A stretch of DNA of 64,000 bases. It comes from Lithobates sylvaticus. Taxonomy: Eukaryota > Chordata > Amphibia > Anura > Ranidae. Below are positions 35,101 through 44,016 of this stretch, piece after piece. The notes under the pieces are model-generated. The model was not told the origin of the DNA, searched no databases, and was given only the letters and a program-made list of their open reading frames with translations. A program made the position numbers and the translations under genes. The stretch lies in NCBI GenBank assembly GCA_028564925.1, contig CM053028.1, forward strand, positions 623,555,266 through 623,619,265. Direction: 5' to 3'. Numbering within the stretch: position 1 is the stretch's first letter; each line of letters starts with the position of its first letter.

Positions 35101-38100
35101 GGGGAAGAGTTAGCAGATAATACATCTTACGTTTATTTAGGAAACCAGAGAGAGACAGTTGAGTCTGAGGTATTTACGGTATGAGGTTTATGTTTTGGTA
35201 ATAGATTTAATTGGATACCAGACGGGTGTTTACAGATGTGGATATTATGTGATGACTGTAGAGTGTATTCCTTCTGCCCTTAAAATGAATAAAGTTTTAA
35301 ATATGAGAAAAAAAAAAAGAAACCGGACGTGACGTCATTATGACAGTCTCGTTCGGAGGGTTTGAGTACTTGGTAAGCTAGGTTGCCATCTCAACGGGGC
35401 GGGACTTCCGACGCCGCCGCCGCCGCCTGTTGCGATGGCAACCTGAGCGGATGACGGCGCTCGCAATTTGATGTACTGCTCATGCGTCCAGATCGGGATA
35501 CAACGCGCAGTGCATCCTGGTACATCTACGACACTGTATCCAGGAAGAGGATGCCTGTGGGCCTCACATGCCCACAGGCAAGATGACACCCGCTGAGAAG
35601 ACAGAATCTAATTTGTTTTTTACAGAGAAAACTCACATCGGAATGACTTCAAAAATGCAGCAAGTGAGTACTAACATTTAAAAGCATAATGCTCTTCATT
35701 ATAACAAAAAAATATTTTTTTAGGCAGTGGAACCACGCTTTAATACACAGCAAAATAATAAAGTGGACCTGACATCAGATATATTTGGTCATGTTAAGTT
35801 CCAGCGAGGGGCCTCCCCTGGGTCTCCTCCTTGGCTTCCTCCAGACCAGGCAGGACAGCTTCAGGACCACTTCAGCACACGTTAGGCCCCTAAACAGACT
35901 ATTGGGCCTAAGACCCCTTTCACACTGGGGAGGTTTTCAGGCGCTTTAGCACTGGAAATAGCCTCTGCTAAGCACCTGAAAACCACCTGCCATTCATTCC
36001 AGCATGACTTTTCACACTTACGGTGGTGCGCTTACGGGACGTTCCAAAAAGTCCTGCAAGCAGCATCTTTGGGGCGGTTTGGGAGCCCTCCCAAAACGCC
36101 ATGCCCATTGGAATGAATAGGTAGTGCTTCCCAAGCGCCTAAAAAACGCACTTCAGAAGTGCCGCAACACAGGAGTTTTTAACCCCTTCTTTGGGGTTAA
36201 AAGCACCCTGCTAGCGGCCAAAAAGCGCCACTTAAACAGCAGTAAAGCCTCGCTAAAACGAGTAGAGCTTTAAAGGGGAGTTCCAGGCTTTTTATGTTTA
36301 TTAAAAGTCAGCAGCTACAAAAAGTGTAGTTGCTTACTTTTAATAAACAGACACTCACCTGTTCCACGGTCCAGCGGCCGAACGGAGCGCCGCTCCTCTC
36401 CCCCTCCTCTCCGCCTGCGCCTCTATTGCCACTCTGGGCACCCGGCTGTGACAGCTTTTGGCTTCACGGCCGGGGCACGCATGGCGCAGGCGCGAGTCAC
36501 GCTGCGCTCCCGGAGTGGAGAGGCGATCTCCTGGGACCTGTCACGTGTCCCAGGAGATCGCCTAGAGGGAGGGGCCGCCTAAGGCGAAAGAAGGAGTCGC
36601 CTTGGTGGTCCCTGGGCGGAAGGAGGAAGTGGCACAGGAAGTCCCCCTCCTAATAAAGCCCCCACCCCCCCCCCCAAAAAAAATTACATGCCAAATGTGG
36701 CATGTAAGGGGGCGAGGAGTGCTTAAAGCAGAAGTTCCATTTTTGGGTGGAACTCCGCTTTAACGCAAATGCGGCCTTGGCCCCAGTGTAAAATAGGTCT
36801 AACAGCAGAGCTCCATTCAGCAGCACCTCCCTAGACCTCAGCCCAGGAGAAGAGAGAGAGCACATGGCCTGTACCAAATATTTATATCCTCCCGCAGCAC
36901 ACACCAGTGGCCTAAACCTCCCACTGGATTGGCTGAAGAAAATATAAATATTCATGACTTAGTTTTGTTATTAAAGGTTAGTTTTTTTTGTAAACATGTT
37001 ATACCTACCTGCTCTGTGCAATACTTTTGCACAGAACAGCCCCCATCCTCCCCTTTTCGGATCCCCTGCCGGTCCTCTTGGCTCCTCCCCCTTGACCAGT
37101 GCCCCCAATAGCAAGCCACTTCCTATTGGGGCACTGGTTTGTGCTCCCTCCCGAGCCCCACTCTATGTGTCCATAAGACATGTAGAGCTGTGGCTTGCCC
37201 CTGCCCCCCACTCTCTCCTCATTAGCTCACTGGCTCTGATTGACAGCAGTTGGAGCCAATGATCCCACTGCTGTGCCTCAGCCAATGAGGAAAGAGAGAC
37301 CTGGGACAGCTGAGGCTCCTGTGCATATCGCTGGATTGAGAGGAGGCTCTGATGAGTATGAGGGGGGCTGCTGCACACAAAAGGGTTTTTTACCTACATG
37401 CATAGAATGCACGAAGGTAAAAAATCTTCAGCCTTTACAACCACTTTAAGCTTAGGGAAAAACCAGGTGAAAAACGATACAATCAGTACTAGCGAACTAC
37501 AGCCAAGCCAAAAAACAAATCGACACAGTAGCCCCTGTTTAGGACAAGGGGGCTACATTGTGCCATGTCAGACTGTTTTCGAATCTGCGGTGTAATTCAA
37601 AGACACCAAGGGGTTGATTTACTAAAACTGAAGACTGCAAATTCCGGCGCAGCTCTGCATAGAAACCAATCCGCTTTTAGGTTTTATTGTCAAAGCTTAT
37701 TTGAAAACGCTGAAGTTAGAAGGTGATTGGCTACCATGCACATCTGAACCAGATTTCGCACTCTCCAATTTTATTAAATCCCCCCCCTCCAAGTGTCTTT
37801 TTAGGCTCAGCTGAGGCTGGCTGTGAAGCCCCTGGAAAGGACTGCATAACAGCTTTAAAATGCAACAAGCAACTTGGAAAAATAAGTTATTTTAGGAGAC
37901 TGGGTCATCGAATCACGGCAGAACGAACGTACAGAACCAAAAAGCAAATGAAAAGTCTCCTTGGAATACAAGGAGAATCTGGGACTCTTTTCTGGATTTA
38001 GTATTTATTCCTCACCTGTGTTGATCTCTGGAGGAACTTCTTCCTCATCCTCACTTGACTTGTCCTCCTCCTTGTCATCTGTTGGTTCAAGTTTGATAAC

Positions 38101-39624
38101 AACCAGGTCTTTGAACTAGAAGAGACACAAAGCAGTTCAAGGAAGACCAACCAATGAGATTATGTCCATGGACAAGCTACAAGAATGTGATGATCTTCTT
38201 ATATACAACACTAGGGGCAACCCATCCTGGCTGGCTTTCCAAAGACCCCCCTACCTGATCCTCCTGAGGGATCTCCTGATGTTCCTGTGTGGAGTCCCGG
38301 GAATACGGAGGACGGGGACATCTCTCTGGGGGATTTCTGTTACTGAATCCATCTGTAGGAAGCACACACACTGACTGAATACATTAGAGCAGGGGTCTTG
38401 AATTAAAATTCAAGGAGGTCCGATTGCTAATATTTTCTTTGGGCCGAGGTCCAAATCTCAAGTCATCATTTGTCCCCATCAGAGTGCCCCATTATATAAG
38501 GTTCCCCATCACAGTGCCCCCTTACATCGGGTGTCCTCGTCAGAGTGCCACCTTAGAGTAGTTGTCAACATTAGAGTGCCTTCTTACATCAGGTGTCCCC
38601 ACATCCGGTGTCCCCACATCCGGTGTGCCCATCAGAGTGCCCTTTAGATTAGGTGTGCCCATCAGAGTGCTCCTTTACCTCAGGTGTCCCTATCACAGTG
38701 CCACCTTACATCAGGCATTCAGGGTCACGCTGATGGGCATATTTTTTGTTAAGGGGCACTCTGATGGCCATATTTTATTTTAAGAGCAACACTGATGGGC
38801 ACATTTTATGTTAAGGGACACACAGATGGCCATATTTTGTTGTACCCATCAGAGTCCCCCTTAACATAAAATATGCCCATCTGCGTGCCCCTTAACATAA
38901 AATGTGCCTATCAGTGTTCTTAAAATAAAACATGGCCATTAGAGTCCCCCTTAACATAAAATAGGTAGAATGCTGATGGGCACATTTTATGTTAGGGGGC
39001 ACTCTGATGGGTACAACAAATTATGCTCATAAGTGTGCCTCTTAACAAAATATAGCCATCAGAGTGCCCCTTAAAATTCCGAAAAGAGGGGCGAAAGAGG
39101 TGTCCGCACATGTGCGTACACAGGGCACTGCCAGGTCCCTCCGTGGCTTGTCTGCACATGCACCAGGTCTCAATTCAAGATGGCAGCACTGGAGAAGAGC
39201 TCTGAACTTTGGCAGTGCTGGACTCCATAGACAAATAATTAGGAATATCACTTTTTTTGTATACAGGAACAAGTATAAGGGTTTGTTCACACTTGCGGCT
39301 AGTCATTGCCAAAGTTCATGGCTCTTCTCCAGTGCCGCCATCTTGAATTGAAATCTGGCACTGATGTGACATGGCGTTTCATTTTTGCATGTGCTGGTTC
39401 AGGTGGGCGGTGTAAAACCGCAGCTCCACTACCTGGTTTACCGCCCACCTGAACCAGGGCATGCAAAAATGAAACAGCATGTCACGTCTGTGCCAGATCT
39501 CAATTCAAGATGGCGGCACTGGAGAAGAGCAGTGAATTTTAGCACTGAGGATGAAGTGTCCAGCATGGACCAGAAATGAAAGTCTCCTCTTACCCGTTGA
39601 TGTGAGGGGTCGCTGGATCTCCAT
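21806..39624 (-). CDS. C2H2 zinc-finger gene A (frog linker-module type, KRAB box lost), seven-exon model
   Basis: The minus-strand exons, in order, are 39594-39663, 38255-38352, 38016-38115, 33489-33559, 26350-26458, 25329-25450 and 21806-23179. Every junction has an AG acceptor, and all phases fit. All donors are GT except that of 26350-26458, where the first intron base is A (ATGAGT instead of GTGAGT). The encoded modules are a short MEIQRPLTST start, two DG..SRDSTQE.Q..EDQ linkers each followed by an acidic EEE..PPEI.. linker, a DGQYRR linker and 16 C2H2 fingers. Skipping 33489-33559 together with 26350-26458, or 26350-26458 together with 25329-25450, keeps the frame; skipping 26350-26458 alone does not. 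Likely a nuclear DNA-binding protein. It may be decaying or alternatively spliced. Confidence 0.65.
23180..25328. other. Gene A intron with snapback and tandem repeats
   Basis: 23392-23426 and 23571-23604 are inverted copies (around gtatgtaaaaagtgaaaaca) with a ~145-bp spacer, a snapback element. 24590-25060 is a loose tandem of ~130-150 bp units containing 'ccacagtgcc' and 'ccctcagtccctgccaacct'. Otherwise no gene. Confidence 0.6.
25329..25450 (-). CDS. Gene A linker exon (DGQYRR module)
   Basis: The acceptor ttttctccag precedes AT-GGC-CAA and the donor is GTATGT. The 122 nt encode (D)GQYRRIITENRSTTS through RENPAPPNKQP. This is the module that precedes the finger exon in frog zinc-finger genes, equivalent to the DGLYKK start of gene B's last exon. 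It enters in phase 1 and leaves in phase 0, matching the finger exon at 23179. Confidence 0.85.
25527..25885. mobile_element. TTAA-type MITE relic
   Basis: It has the family-typical left end aaagcaaagctccaccc and the internal 'ggacaggtaagtgccc...ttaaaag' end seen in related copies at 36270 and 49375. Terminal TTAA sites are not preserved. Confidence 0.55.
25897..26200. repeat. Snapback inverted repeat
   Basis: The segment around 25990-26045 (gcaaagccgtctgttgtgt) is repeated inverted around 26130-26180 (acacaacagatggctttgc). The intervening 26050-26115 contains gggacgaagcgcgtagg, reminiscent of Penelope-like terminal sequences, but no full hammerhead core was seen. Confidence 0.65.
26350..26458 (-). 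CDS. Gene A acidic linker exon with mutated splice donor
   Basis: The acceptor tgtctgttgtag is followed by GCC GAA AAT. The 109 nt encode AENLIIKVEVKDEAEEPYVR and then GEEPIEEEEIPPEISK. The size and phase (0 in, 1 out) equal the gene B exon 46633-46741. The donor is AAGG|ATGAGT, whereas the paralogues have ACAG|GTGAGG (38016) and ACAG|GTGACG (46633), so the invariant G at +1 is A. Read-through meets TAA after two codons. The exon is therefore probably skipped or used as a premature end. Confidence 0.8.
26490..27452. mobile_element. TTAA-type MITE, second family, left end eroded
   Basis: It aligns by eye with 28595-29554: ctagaaaatgacttccccaaacattatatat, the ccataggcgatgtttta block and the cctcacaagtgtggt block occur in the same order. 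The right end is ctgaagtggttaa. A C18 run lies at 27395-27412. Confidence 0.65.
27453..27960. other. No gene; repeat relics
   Basis: A snapback is suggested by 'ccggtcccgccgatgacag..' (27740) against 'ccaggaccgggacacctata' (27915), and 'ctccagccctgtgagcacct' near 27865 is inverted at 27775-27800. No coding signal. Confidence 0.5.
27963..28591. mobile_element. Tc1/mariner-like MITE with long hairpin core
   Basis: Terminal inverted repeats ccgtatttatcggcgtataa and (inverse of right) ccgtttttatcggcgtttaa are flanked by TA. The body has tandem 'cttgcccagcgtcattt' units (28095-28220) and a near-perfect GC-rich hairpin (28326-28425, arms around gagccgactgttcggctccg). Confidence 0.8.
28595..29554. 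mobile_element. piggyBac-like TTAA MITE
   Basis: TTAA-ccacttcc at the left and ggaagtgg-TTAA at the right, 960 bp. It begins 2 bp from the end of the mariner-like MITE. Related copies at 26490-27452 and, inverted, around 58770-59110. Confidence 0.8.
29555..29753. other. Target sequence of the following L1; no gene
   Basis: Contains a degenerate 'ggtatcg' type repeat. The sequence right of the L1 (33019-33030) ends in ggtgcaaccct, a typical hAT-like terminus in inverse form, so the L1 may sit in a hAT relic. Confidence 0.45.
29754..33010 (+). mobile_element. 5'-truncated L1-type LINE
   Basis: A plus-strand L1 starting inside ORF2 and ending in a CT-rich 3'UTR (32490-32720), aataaaatctttatgg and an A tail (33000-33010). 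The target duplication is aaaaaatggtatc (to 29753) and aaaaaatggtatc (to 33018). It lies in a gene A intron, antisense to the gene. Confidence 0.9.
29757..32490 (+). pseudogene. L1 ORF2 (RT to C-terminus), disabled
   Basis: Frame 1 to 30698 carries KRRYILGQKVFYEHGNKCGR, LKQMKVGKSPGPDGYSLQYY, NYRPISLLN, DQVGFVPGREARD and SLDAEKAFDRVAWD (RT motif A). It stops at NGTCQ-TGA, where the family has NGTRQG-C, so a G-to-T type change made the stop. A frameshift near 30730 then moves to the frame ending 32490, with FADDILLSL (motif C), CWRCNSAVGTMIHIWWECP and MVNAARLCIPRHW. The endonuclease is missing through 5' truncation. It differs clearly in sequence from the L1 at 1090-13179, so it is a different subfamily. 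Confidence 0.88.
33019..33488. other. Gene A intron, no recognisable feature
   Basis: No repeat boundary or gene seen beyond the hAT-like end next to the L1. Confidence 0.45.
33489..33559 (-). CDS. Gene A linker exon (DGSSMDRYSRD module), shortened
   Basis: The acceptor tgtcctacag is followed by AT GGA TCC and the donor is CAG|GTAGGT. It encodes (D)[18 protein letters not shown] and PKEDQ, 23 codons. It lacks the [11 protein letters not shown] segment found in 38255-38352 and 46837-46922. Phase 1 in and 0 out, as in its paralogues. Confidence 0.8.
33656..35743. mobile_element. TTAA MITE, split by an L1
   Basis: The left TTAA-agcggagctccaccc and right ggaaccacgct-TTAA termini pair as inverted repeats. 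Without the inserted L1 it is about 650 bp. The L1 sits at 33892-35317. Confidence 0.75.
33892..35317 (+). mobile_element. 5'-truncated L1, ORF2 C-terminal part
   Basis: The perfect 14-bp duplication agaaaccggacgtg flanks it (33878-33891, 35318-35331). The plus frame to 34543 reads FKILSRWYRTPVLLHK and DRCWRCGEEEGT; a frameshift follows, and 34644-34907 reads HLLNAAKSCIPLMWKQ and SRQKRGRYLETW. It ends with aataaag and a short A tail. Confidence 0.9.
35912..36799. mobile_element. Harbinger-type MITE containing another MITE
   Basis: Terminal repeats gacccctttcacactgggg and (inverse) gacctattttacactgggg have TAA duplications at 35909-35911 and 36800-36802. A TTAA-flanked element (36270-36763) is inserted in it. 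Confidence 0.8.
36270..36763. mobile_element. TTAA MITE nested in the Harbinger-type MITE
   Basis: TTAA-aggggagttcca at left and tggaactccgct-TTAA at right. Interior shows the 'cagcagctacaaa...tttaataaacagacactcacctg' block of the 49375-49854 family and a GC-rich body. Confidence 0.8.
36971..37449. mobile_element. TTAA MITE (family of 49859-50351)
   Basis: TTAA-aggttag and cctttacaaccact-TTAA termini. The internal blocks gctctgtgcaatac, agtgcccccaatagcaag and tgattgacagcagttgg match the family in inverted order. Confidence 0.7.
37611..37795. mobile_element. Short MITE with 'ggggttgatttactaaaact' end
   Basis: The left ggggttgatttactaaaact is mirrored by ttttattaaatccccccc at right. Internally, agcttatttgaaaacgctgaagttagaagg and the accaatccgcttttagg blocks are shared with 42130-42287. 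Confidence 0.7.
38016..38115 (-). CDS. Gene A acidic linker exon, first copy, intact donor
   Basis: The acceptor ctcttctag is followed by TTC AAA GAC and the donor is ACAG|GTGAGG. The 100 nt encode FKDLVVIKLEPTDDKEEDKS and then SEDEEEVPPEINT. It is paralogous to 26350-26458 and to gene B 46633-46741. Phase 0 in and 1 out, so it can join either 33489-33559 or directly 25329-25450. Confidence 0.85.
38255..38352 (-). CDS. Gene A linker exon ([12 protein letters not shown] module)
   Basis: The acceptor gcttcctacag is followed by AT GGA TTC and the donor is CAG|GTAGGG. It encodes (D)[16 protein letters not shown] and SRDSTQEHQEIPQEDQ, 32 codons. It is very similar to gene B 46837-46922. Confidence 0.87.
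38390..39065. repeat. hAT-like end plus bidirectional minisatellite
   Basis: It starts with gcaggggtcttgaatt, a hAT-like terminus. From 38480 there are ~27-33-bp units 'catcagagtgcccccttaca'. Between 38720 and 39065, units run in both orientations (gatgggcacattttatgtta and ttaacataaaatatgcccat), which forms hairpins. Confidence 0.7.
39300..39555. repeat. Long palindrome (snapback MITE)
   Basis: 39306-39412 is repeated inverted at 39433-39545 (both contain ccgccatcttgaattg or its complement, and ggttcaggtgggcggt). A direct relative of one arm occurs at 39165-39215. Probably a MITE of the 'cacacttgcggctagtc' group. Confidence 0.75.
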
Positions 39625-39663
39625 CTTTTTTGTCCTTGGTGGCGATCACCGTTCCCAGAGAGC
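39594..39663 (-). CDS. Gene A first coding exon, remnant of a KRAB exon tail
   Basis: The acceptor ctattatag leads to 70 nt ending CCCCTCACATCAACGG|GTAAGAGG. The last ~30 nt and the donor side match the 3' end of the KRAB exon of gene B (CCCCTCACATCACCGG|GTAAGAGG), but the KRAB box itself is absent. In the required phase a TGA precedes an ATG at 39624, so the ATG of MEIQRPLTST is the likely start and the exon's first part is 5'UTR. Confidence 0.65.
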
Positions 39664-40151
39664 CTATAATAGGAAACAAATATGAGTTCTGTATAACGGT
39701 GAAGAAGGAGTACTATTAGAGTGCAGCGCCTACATCAGTAGAGGGGCTCATGCAGTAATTGTGCCCTATGGCAAGAGCGGTTTTCCTGTCGTCCATTGCC
39801 CGGGGGCTGTGTGGCGGCAGAGGAGATCAGCTTTGGATGCGGGGGGGCTCATTCAGTGACATTGCTGGTGGCGGAGGATGAACACAACCAGCACTGAAGC
39901 TCTGGACCAGCACCTGGTTTGGTCTCAATTGCACACAGCCTGTTGATGTAGGAGCAGCATTGCATGCCCCAGGAACCAGGGTTGCATGATATCGATTTAT
40001 GTTGACACCTGACAGGTCCTCTTTAAAAAGGAAGGTTCCAAGATAATATTGAGAGATTGTGATGTGTATGTAGCCTTTTCCTGGCTGACCTCCCTATCCA
40101 GTTTACAGCGTGCTGGGACCCCCTTCTCTCATATTAAGAAGAAATTATTAC

Positions 40152-40440
40152 CTCCTCCTCACTGGGCACACACTCTCCACACCTCCTTCAGGAGGATTCT
40201 TGAGCTAAAATTCCCCCTCCTTTTTCCTACTTTTGGTCTACGACAAAATGGCCACCAACTTCCTGCACTGAAGACACTTCCTTTTCTCACACGGCTGCCA
40301 TCTAGTGACGGCTCTGGAATAAACGTTTCCCAGTCATGGTCACGTCGTTTAATGTCACTATGGCAACCAGGAAGAAGCTAGGTGGCTGTGGAACGCACAA
40401 AGGGCGGAAGTGAGAGAAATGTTTCCGGTGGGAAGAGATA
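40152..40440 (-). promoter_or_regulatory. Putative promoter and 5'UTR exon of gene A
   Basis: The minus strand contains two ETS-type sites (caccggaaac, cacttccgcc), a GGCCATTTTGTCGTAG box (complement of 40238-40253) shared with the gene B promoter, and a splice donor GAG|GTAATA at 40151. The exon would run from about 40440 to 40152. It is noncoding or carries short uORFs. Promoter status is inference from motif content and position. Confidence 0.5.
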
Positions 40441-40498
40441 TTTAAAGGGGAAGTGCATGGAAAAGAAAAAAATAATTGCTGCTGCTAAACTCTTCTTC

Positions 40499-41447
40499 TT
40501 AACCACTTAAAAAGCGGAAAATTTGCCCCCTTCCTGACCAGGCCATTTTTGCGATAAGGCACTGCGTCGCTTTAACTGACAATTGCGCAGTCATGCGACG
40601 TTGTACCGAAACAAAATTGATGTCCTTTTTTTTCCACAAATAGAGCTTTCTATTGGTAGTATTTCATCACCTCTGAGGTTTTTATTTCTTGCGGTATAAC
40701 CAAAAAAAGAGCGACAATTTTGAAAAAAAAAAAAATAAATTTCGGGAGTAAATAAAAAAAAACGATATTTTTTACTTTTTGCTATAATAATTATCCAAAA
40801 AAAAAAAAAACTCATTACTTCATCAGTTTAGGCCAGTATGTATTCTACATGTTTTTGGTATATTGATTGGTTTGCGCAAAAGTTATAGCATCTCCAAAAT
40901 AGGGGATAAATTTATGGCATTTTTACTATAAATTTAATTTTTTTTAATAGTAATGGCGGTGATCAGCAGACTGCGACATTGCGACGGACAGATCGGACAC
41001 TTTTTTGGGACCAGTGACATTTATACAGCGATCAGAGCTATAAAAATGCACTGATTACTGTATAAATGACACTAGCAGGGAAGGGGTTAACACTAGTGGT
41101 GACCAAGGGGTTAAATATGTTCCCTGGGAGGTGTTTCTAACTGTGGGGGAGATGGGACTGACTGGGAGTACAGAGAGATCGCTGTTCCTGATCACTAGGA
41201 ACAGGCGATCACTCTCTACTTCCCTGACAGAACGGGGATCCGTTTGTTTACATTAACAGATCCCCGTTTTTGCTCTCTTAGGAGTGATCGCGGGCGGCCG
41301 GCGGACATCGCGGCCGCTGGCCACGCACATTAGCTCCCCCGCCGTACAGCTCACGCCTGCTATAGCTGTAAAATGGACTGACGTACAGCTATGGCGATTC
41401 GTGGGAACAACCTGCAGTATGAGGGCAGCTGGTCGGCAAGTGGTCAA
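40499..41447 (+). mobile_element. piggyBac-like TTAA MITE (family X)
   Basis: TTAA-ccactt at the left and aagtgg-TCAA at the right. Diagnostic internal blocks are gcactgcgtcgctttaac, acaattgcgcagtcatgcga and 'acatttatacagcgatcag'. It lies directly upstream of the gene A promoter. Related copies at 48200-49862 and 54544-55547. Confidence 0.8.
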
Positions 41448-41489
41448 AATGCCAGGTTTTCTGCCTGCCATGCTGATCCTCTATACCAG

Positions 41490-41658
41490 TGGTTCTCAAC
41501 CTCAGTCCTCAAGTACCTCCAACAGGCCATGTTTTCCTTTATTTTGCACAGCCACTTTAAATCAATGACATGGTATTGATAAGAGCTATTTTATCTAAAG
41601 GAAGTTCTCAAATCATGGCCCGTTGGGGGTACTTAAAGACTGAGGATGAGAACCACTG
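41490..41658. mobile_element. hAT MITE
   Basis: The 169-bp element has terminal repeats cagtggttctcaacctcagt and (inverse) cagtggttctcatcctcagt. It is flanked by 8-bp duplications ctctatac and ccctatac (7/8). Confidence 0.85.
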
Positions 41659-41666
41659 CCCTATAC

Positions 41667-42129
41667 TCTGAGCCACTAAACAAGAACAAATACTAGCTTC
41701 CTATTTTAGCTTTCTCCATCTGGAATTCTGGTGCATGTAGGATAGACATGTCAGCCAAGGAATTTGCATTCTCAGAAGGAGCAAAACAATGGCTCCCCCT
41801 GTTTAGTTTATCGTAAATCAGGTTGAATTGTTGCTCGCTTTATCCCATGAGCTCCGGGGCGCCTTTCCCGGGGGCGGTCGGGTCACTTCCCTGGCGCCCA
41901 TATGAGATGCAGCCAGGTTAATTACATAGATTGCCCTAGAGTCAGAGGACTGCCCATCCCTTCACACAGGAAACCGTGTGACCCTCCCATACCTGCATGT
42001 CTGGTAGCCTGTCTTTCCATAAGGTTCTAGCTGCCTGGCTGTCATTCATATCCTCTGGCTTCAAAGCTTTCCTAGTCAATGACCCACAAATGGAAGAAAT
42101 CGGAAATCCTGGCCTACTCACTTTGGCTA
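41667..42129. other. No recognisable feature
   Basis: No gene, tandem repeat or paired termini recognised. Confidence 0.45.
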
Positions 42130-42287
42130 CCGTTTGACACAGAGTGGGATGTTTACTAAAACTGGTGCAGCTGTGCATAGTAACCAATCAGCTTCCAGGT
42201 TTTATTGTCAAGGGTTAATTGTAGAAGCTGAAGTTAGAAGCTAATTGGTTACTATGCACAACAGTTTTAGTAAATCCACCCCTGTCC
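42130..42287. mobile_element. Short MITE (relative of 37611-37795)
   Basis: gggatgtttactaaaactgg at left and ccagttttagtaaatcc-type sequence inverted at right. Internal arms gcatagtaaccaatcagctt and aagctaattggttactatgc pair. Confidence 0.75.
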
Positions 42288-42472
42288 ACAAAAGTCATTG
42301 TCTTCAAGCAACCGAGGCCGGGAGGAACCAGCCGGCCAACTAAATTACACCCTGGTCATGGCAGCAGCCAAAGAGGTTTCCTGGAGGTAGGGCATGATGT
42401 CATCCACATGCCAATCTGCTGCTTCATCTGTCTGCCCCATGGACTTCTGGGATATATCGAAAATCTGGGAGG

Positions 42473-43110
42473 TGGCAGATACTGGAAGGAACACAAGTGT
42501 AGCTGGGTGCTTATGTTTTTATTTTATGAACAGACGTAACACCAAAATACTGTACAAAGAAGAACATAGGCCAATCCTCTTAGGCCCCCGCCCCTGAGGA
42601 GAGCACAGATTTCCCTACCCGCTGGGAGACAGCAGGTACTGGAAGGGGTAAAAGTGTAGGAGGGTGCATATCATTTTTATTTTACGAATAAATGTACCAC
42701 CAAAATACTATACTTTGAGGTAAATAAGCCAATCCTCTTAGGCCCCACCCCAGAGGAGAGCACAGTTTGACCTGGGAGACAGCAGATACTGGAAGGGAGG
42801 AGTACAAGTGTAGCCGGCTGCATACGTTTTTATTTTATGAAGAGATGTAACACCAAAATACTGCACAGAGAAGTACATAGGCCAATCCTCTTTGGCCCTG
42901 CCCCTGAGGAGAGCACAGTTTGATTTTTCCCTACCCCCTGAGAGACAGCAGGTACTGGAAAGGGTACAAGTGTAGCTGGGTGATTATTACTTTTTTATTT
43001 TATGAATAGATGTAGCACCAAAAAATACTGTATATATATATATATATAAAAGTACACAGGCCAATCCCCTCAGTCCTCGCCCCCGAGGAGAGCACAGTCT
43101 GCTTTTCCCT
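42473..43110. repeat. Four-copy tandem repeat, 153-165-bp unit
   Basis: Copies start near 42476, 42630, 42783 and 42948 with gcagatactggaagg-type sequence. Each contains tttttattttatgaa, caccaaaatactgta and gaggagagcacag. No coding signal. Confidence 0.88.
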
Positions 43111-43295
43111 ACCACCGCTATACAATTTTGGCCAAGGAACCTATTAGTATGTTCTGGAAAGCAGCAATAACACTTTCATGTAAAATGGTCCCCAGCACCT
43201 TACAGCTGGTAGGAAAGTAGAGTGAAAGTTCCTCTGGCGCAGAGACTGATATGACTGGTTTAGTGTCCCCTGCACAGCACTGCGGTATATGGCAA

Positions 43296-43297
43296 AT

Positions 43298-43347
<50 letters not shown>
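43296..43347. repeat. (TA)n microsatellite
   Basis: Uninterrupted AT dinucleotide run of about 52 bp; a shorter one lies at 43030-43047. Confidence 0.95.
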
Positions 43348-43351
<4 letters not shown>

Positions 43352-44016
43352 GTTTAATAATAATAATAGTGTGTGCCTAGAGATCCCCTGGGTGTAGAGA
43401 CTGATGTGATTGGCTCCTCTGTACAACACTGCAGAATATGTCATATAAATAACCAATAATACTATATGTAACAATGATGAGGACTGTAAACACTGAACAG
43501 CGATGGATGTGAATATTCCAAAAGACTTTGTAAACACTGGAATATGACCTAGCTTTCTAATTTAAAATTGACAGTATGTATAGCAGAATGTATGTATGTA
43601 TAGCAGAGATTGTAAACTCTTTAGAGGCGGGTCAGATTCAAATAGTCCAATGTGTGTGACTGTAGTGGAGACATTATAATGTGAGCTCCTCAGGGGTGGG
43701 GCATGATATGAACTAATTTACTTGTTTTAACACTCTATCGTATGATAGAGTTTGCAATTCACTGAGACTGCGTTCCTCAGGAGGTAGATTAGATGCAAAC
43801 AGTTCATTGTGTGTGACTGTAGTAGAGGATATGGTCAGCGCTCCTCAGGGGCGGAGAATGATTAGAAGTGTAATGCAGTCTAGCACTGTAACAGGAAAAA
43901 TGCATAACTGAGCACTCTTTAAAAATGGGTCAGCTCAATGCTGCTCATAAAACACTGCAAAAAAAAATAAAAAATCTTGAGCTAGTAAATTTGATAACCT
44001 GCTCGGAATGTTACAA
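43348..44016. other. No gene
   Basis: Loose repeats of 'gcagagattgtaaactcttt..' and 'tcctcaggggcgg' type; no coding signal. Confidence 0.45.

Noticed and set aside
43030-43347. Possible TATA-type promoter in AT runs
   Set aside because: Simple (TA)n microsatellite with no associated gene start.
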